Assembly (NCBI RefSeq): GCF_040183065.1
Contig: NC_091130.1
Location: 121,604,914 to 121,668,913, forward strand
Origin: Periplaneta americana
Taxonomy: Eukaryota; Arthropoda; Insecta; Blattodea; Blattidae
Direction of reading: 5' to 3'
DNA length: 64,000 nucleotides
Part shown: positions 63,171 through 64,000 of the stretch, one piece after another
How the letters are laid out: the number at the start of each line of letters is the position of its first letter
Position numbering within the stretch: the stretch's first letter is position 1
The notes under the pieces: generated by a model
Told to the model about the DNA's origin: nothing
Seen by the model: the letters and a program-made list of their open reading frames with translations, nothing else
The model's database searches: none
Program-made: the position numbers and the translations under genes

Positions 63171-63171
63171 T
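61249..63171 (-). CDS. LINE ORF2 fragment: reverse transcriptase, RNase H, zinc finger
   Basis: The longest open frame in the window: 640 codons from the first non-repeat Met, preceded in frame by 32 residues of translated (CATA)n. Numbering from the in-frame Met inside the repeat: RT residues about 43-330, with VSLDIQGAFDSAWW (first catalytic Asp), GCPQGSCCGPGFWN and FADD at 147-150. The thumb reaches APVW at 283-286. RNase H, about 385-515, keeps the acidic quartet D389 (YTDDS), E427, D459 (YTDSK) and D512 plus H502. A C-x-C-x8-H-x4-C finger lies at 607-623. RT style is R1-like; a C-terminal RNase H is usual in LOA/I-type LINEs, so the clade is left open. Endonuclease and ORF1 are missing through 5' truncation. 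No internal stop suggests a young insertion. Confidence 0.9.
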   Translation of the reverse strand: MDAAMALKDCVEESLRQNQYLVLVSLDIQGAFDSAWWPSIMQALRKFHCPRNLYKLTDNYFSQRAAILAANNIKLEKKVSKGCPQGSCCGPGFWNTQYDSLLSLEYTAKTKVIAFADDLIVITRGKTILEAENYANLEMKKIAAWAIKNKTKFNEQKSKTMLITRRKRREQKDIHIFLNNKELQQTDKIKYLGIIIDKRFRFNEHIKYVTERCTSLINALSKTAKINWGLKHKALRTIYKGAILPLLSYGAPVWIDALERNYNVKKLNQVQRLINIRIAKAFRTTSYEALCVVTGLTPILFKIEEIVNLYFAKTRHKYDGLNLDYIIQHKNWTHPAELIDIKETEQNTEYTYEIYTDDSKSERGDGAGVAIFQSNELIQQLRFRLDNKCSNNQAEQLAIMKALDNIKRLRTIGERPLDERRIAIYTDSKITLDSLRNGSNHNNLIEGIRTNLRLVENDRWLVDFGWVKAHVGNYGNELADRLAKQAASDVDLQICYDKVPMSEVRNQLAVISKGKWESEWSTTSKGTLTKAFFPSVQDRLKLKIEVTPNLTTLLTGHGRLNAYFHRFKIKNSATCVCGDGDQTVDHIIYDCTKLGKERRTLIQSIHKCGGKWPVDKTKLVKSYVKYFIKFANSIDFEQLQ

Positions 63172-63263
63172 GTATGTATGTATGTATGTATGTATGTATG
63201 TATGTATGTATGTATGTATGTATGTATGTATGTATGTATGTATGTATGTATGTATGTATGTAT
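63171..63263. repeat. (TATG)n microsatellite 4
   Basis: About 23 TATG units at the 5' truncation point of LINE copy 3. Confidence 0.95.
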
Positions 63264-64000
63264 CCATCAGTGGTTTATGTAATAAAAGTTGATCTCTCTA
63301 AGTCATTATGGAAGAAATGTTTGAACTAAATGTACAACCGTTCAAGCTGGAAAATATTGTGCGGTTCCTGTCTGCCTCAGTTACACATTCATGGAATTAG
63401 AGATACATGTGTAATTATTGCTATAATAGTTAATTCGTGGAATGTGATCTGGTATTGTAATGTGATCTGTAATTATCCGTGATAGAGTATGAATTGCCTG
63501 CATTTAGGTAACTCATATAGGCTAATTGTTAATTAATTGAGCCATACGTGAGAAAGAATGTTAAATTTTGCCCGCAGGTGTAAAAGCTTTCAGGTACTGT
63601 AAATCTACGAAATGTATATTACCATTGCAAAGAAAGTTAACGTAGGAAAAACTAATTTAGAAAATTTGAATTTTGAATTCACTTTAATAAAGCTGTCAAA
63701 TAAGTCGAATTATAATGAAGAAATAACATAATTTTAGTTTTGTTTCCGTCTTGACTTATTTTAATGTTAACCCAGAAGTATGTTTGTTAACACATTTTAA
63801 TATTTTACTTGTGAACGTTTTCGCCCATTTTGGGCATCTTCAGACCATAAAGATATCTGTACATAATTGCATAATACATAATAACATTCTACAAACAATT
63901 AATGGAAGATTATAAATACACTTGGAATATTTTCTAAAAATGTACACTAAAAATACAATAACAAAAACAGTTGTATAATAAATATGCATATTTAATGTCA
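63264..64000. other. AT-rich intergenic DNA
   Basis: No coding signature recognised; see the ribozyme-like motif at 63812-63848. Confidence 0.5.
63812..63848 (-). ncRNA. Hammerhead-like core motif (candidate Penelope terminal repeat)
   Basis: The minus strand reads CTGAAGATGCCCAAAATGGGCGAAAACG. CUGANGA, then a stem GCCCA/UGGGC, then GAAA is the conserved half of a hammerhead ribozyme. Penelope-like elements are known to carry minimal hammerheads in their terminal repeats. Stem III and a cleavage triplet could not be placed, so activity is not implied. Confidence 0.4.

Noticed and set aside
1-64000. CRISPR arrays, operons, ribosome-binding sites or other bacterial features
   Set aside because: The sequence is clearly animal nuclear DNA. 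The regular repeats present are microsatellites without spacers.

Overview
The window looks like gene-poor nuclear DNA of an insect, most plausibly a cockroach-like blattodean. That placement rests on my recollection of these repeat families and not on a search. The DNA is AT-rich and full of microsatellites. I found no host protein gene, rRNA, functional tRNA or CRISPR. Almost every coding trace belongs to a transposable element, and most are broken by stops, frameshifts, 5' truncation or later insertions.

The most repeated coding family is a non-LTR retrotransposon called here RTE-like family A (GLKQGD...SPLLFNFALEYAI, GCETW and GHVAR signatures). Its copies lie near 3.5-5.0, 7.4-9.2, 13.3-14.6, 31.5-32.0, 44.0-44.8, 47.8-48.4 and 59.4-59.6 kb. 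A second RTE-like family (B) ends in a (GAAT)n tail (1-48, 35.2-35.35, 35.75-37.0, 55.4-56.2 kb). CR1/Jockey-type fragments lie at 2.8-3.5, 10.0-11.5, 15.6-16.5 and 17.15-17.5 kb. Other retroelements are a Penelope-type GIY-YIG endonuclease remnant (25.1-25.6 kb), an RLE-type (R2/R4-like) LINE with an open 462-codon C-terminal region (53.1-54.5 kb), and an R1/LOA-like LINE with RT and RNase H (60.8-63.2 kb).

DNA elements are equally dense and many have readable ends. There are Tc1/mariner elements with TA duplications (7.6, 24.7, 28.7, 32.6, 33.3, 39.9, 49.6 and 56.7 kb). There are hAT elements with 8-bp duplications (36.0, 40.0, 48.7 kb), a Helitron (17.7-18.9 kb), a TTAA foldback (3.7-4.4 kb) and a TTA-duplicating MITE family (6.6, 21.5, 38.9 kb). 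A MITE group starting GAAG sits on AATT-like targets (18.5, 27.3, 27.4, 30.2, 47.9 kb). Several tRNA-headed SINEs are present, two of them in inverted, self-complementary form.

The elements interact mainly by nesting, so relative ages can be read. The deepest stack is SINE > hAT > mariner-type > DUF4817-type mariner at 48.5-52.3 kb. The best candidate for a distinctive system is at 59.7-63.3 kb. Three differently truncated, diverged copies of one LINE lie in the same orientation, each with its 3' end against a (TATG)n tract, which suggests a LINE that targets this microsatellite.

Family names are from motif recognition only. Boundaries given to the base are those where both the inverted repeats and the target duplication could be read; all others are approximate.
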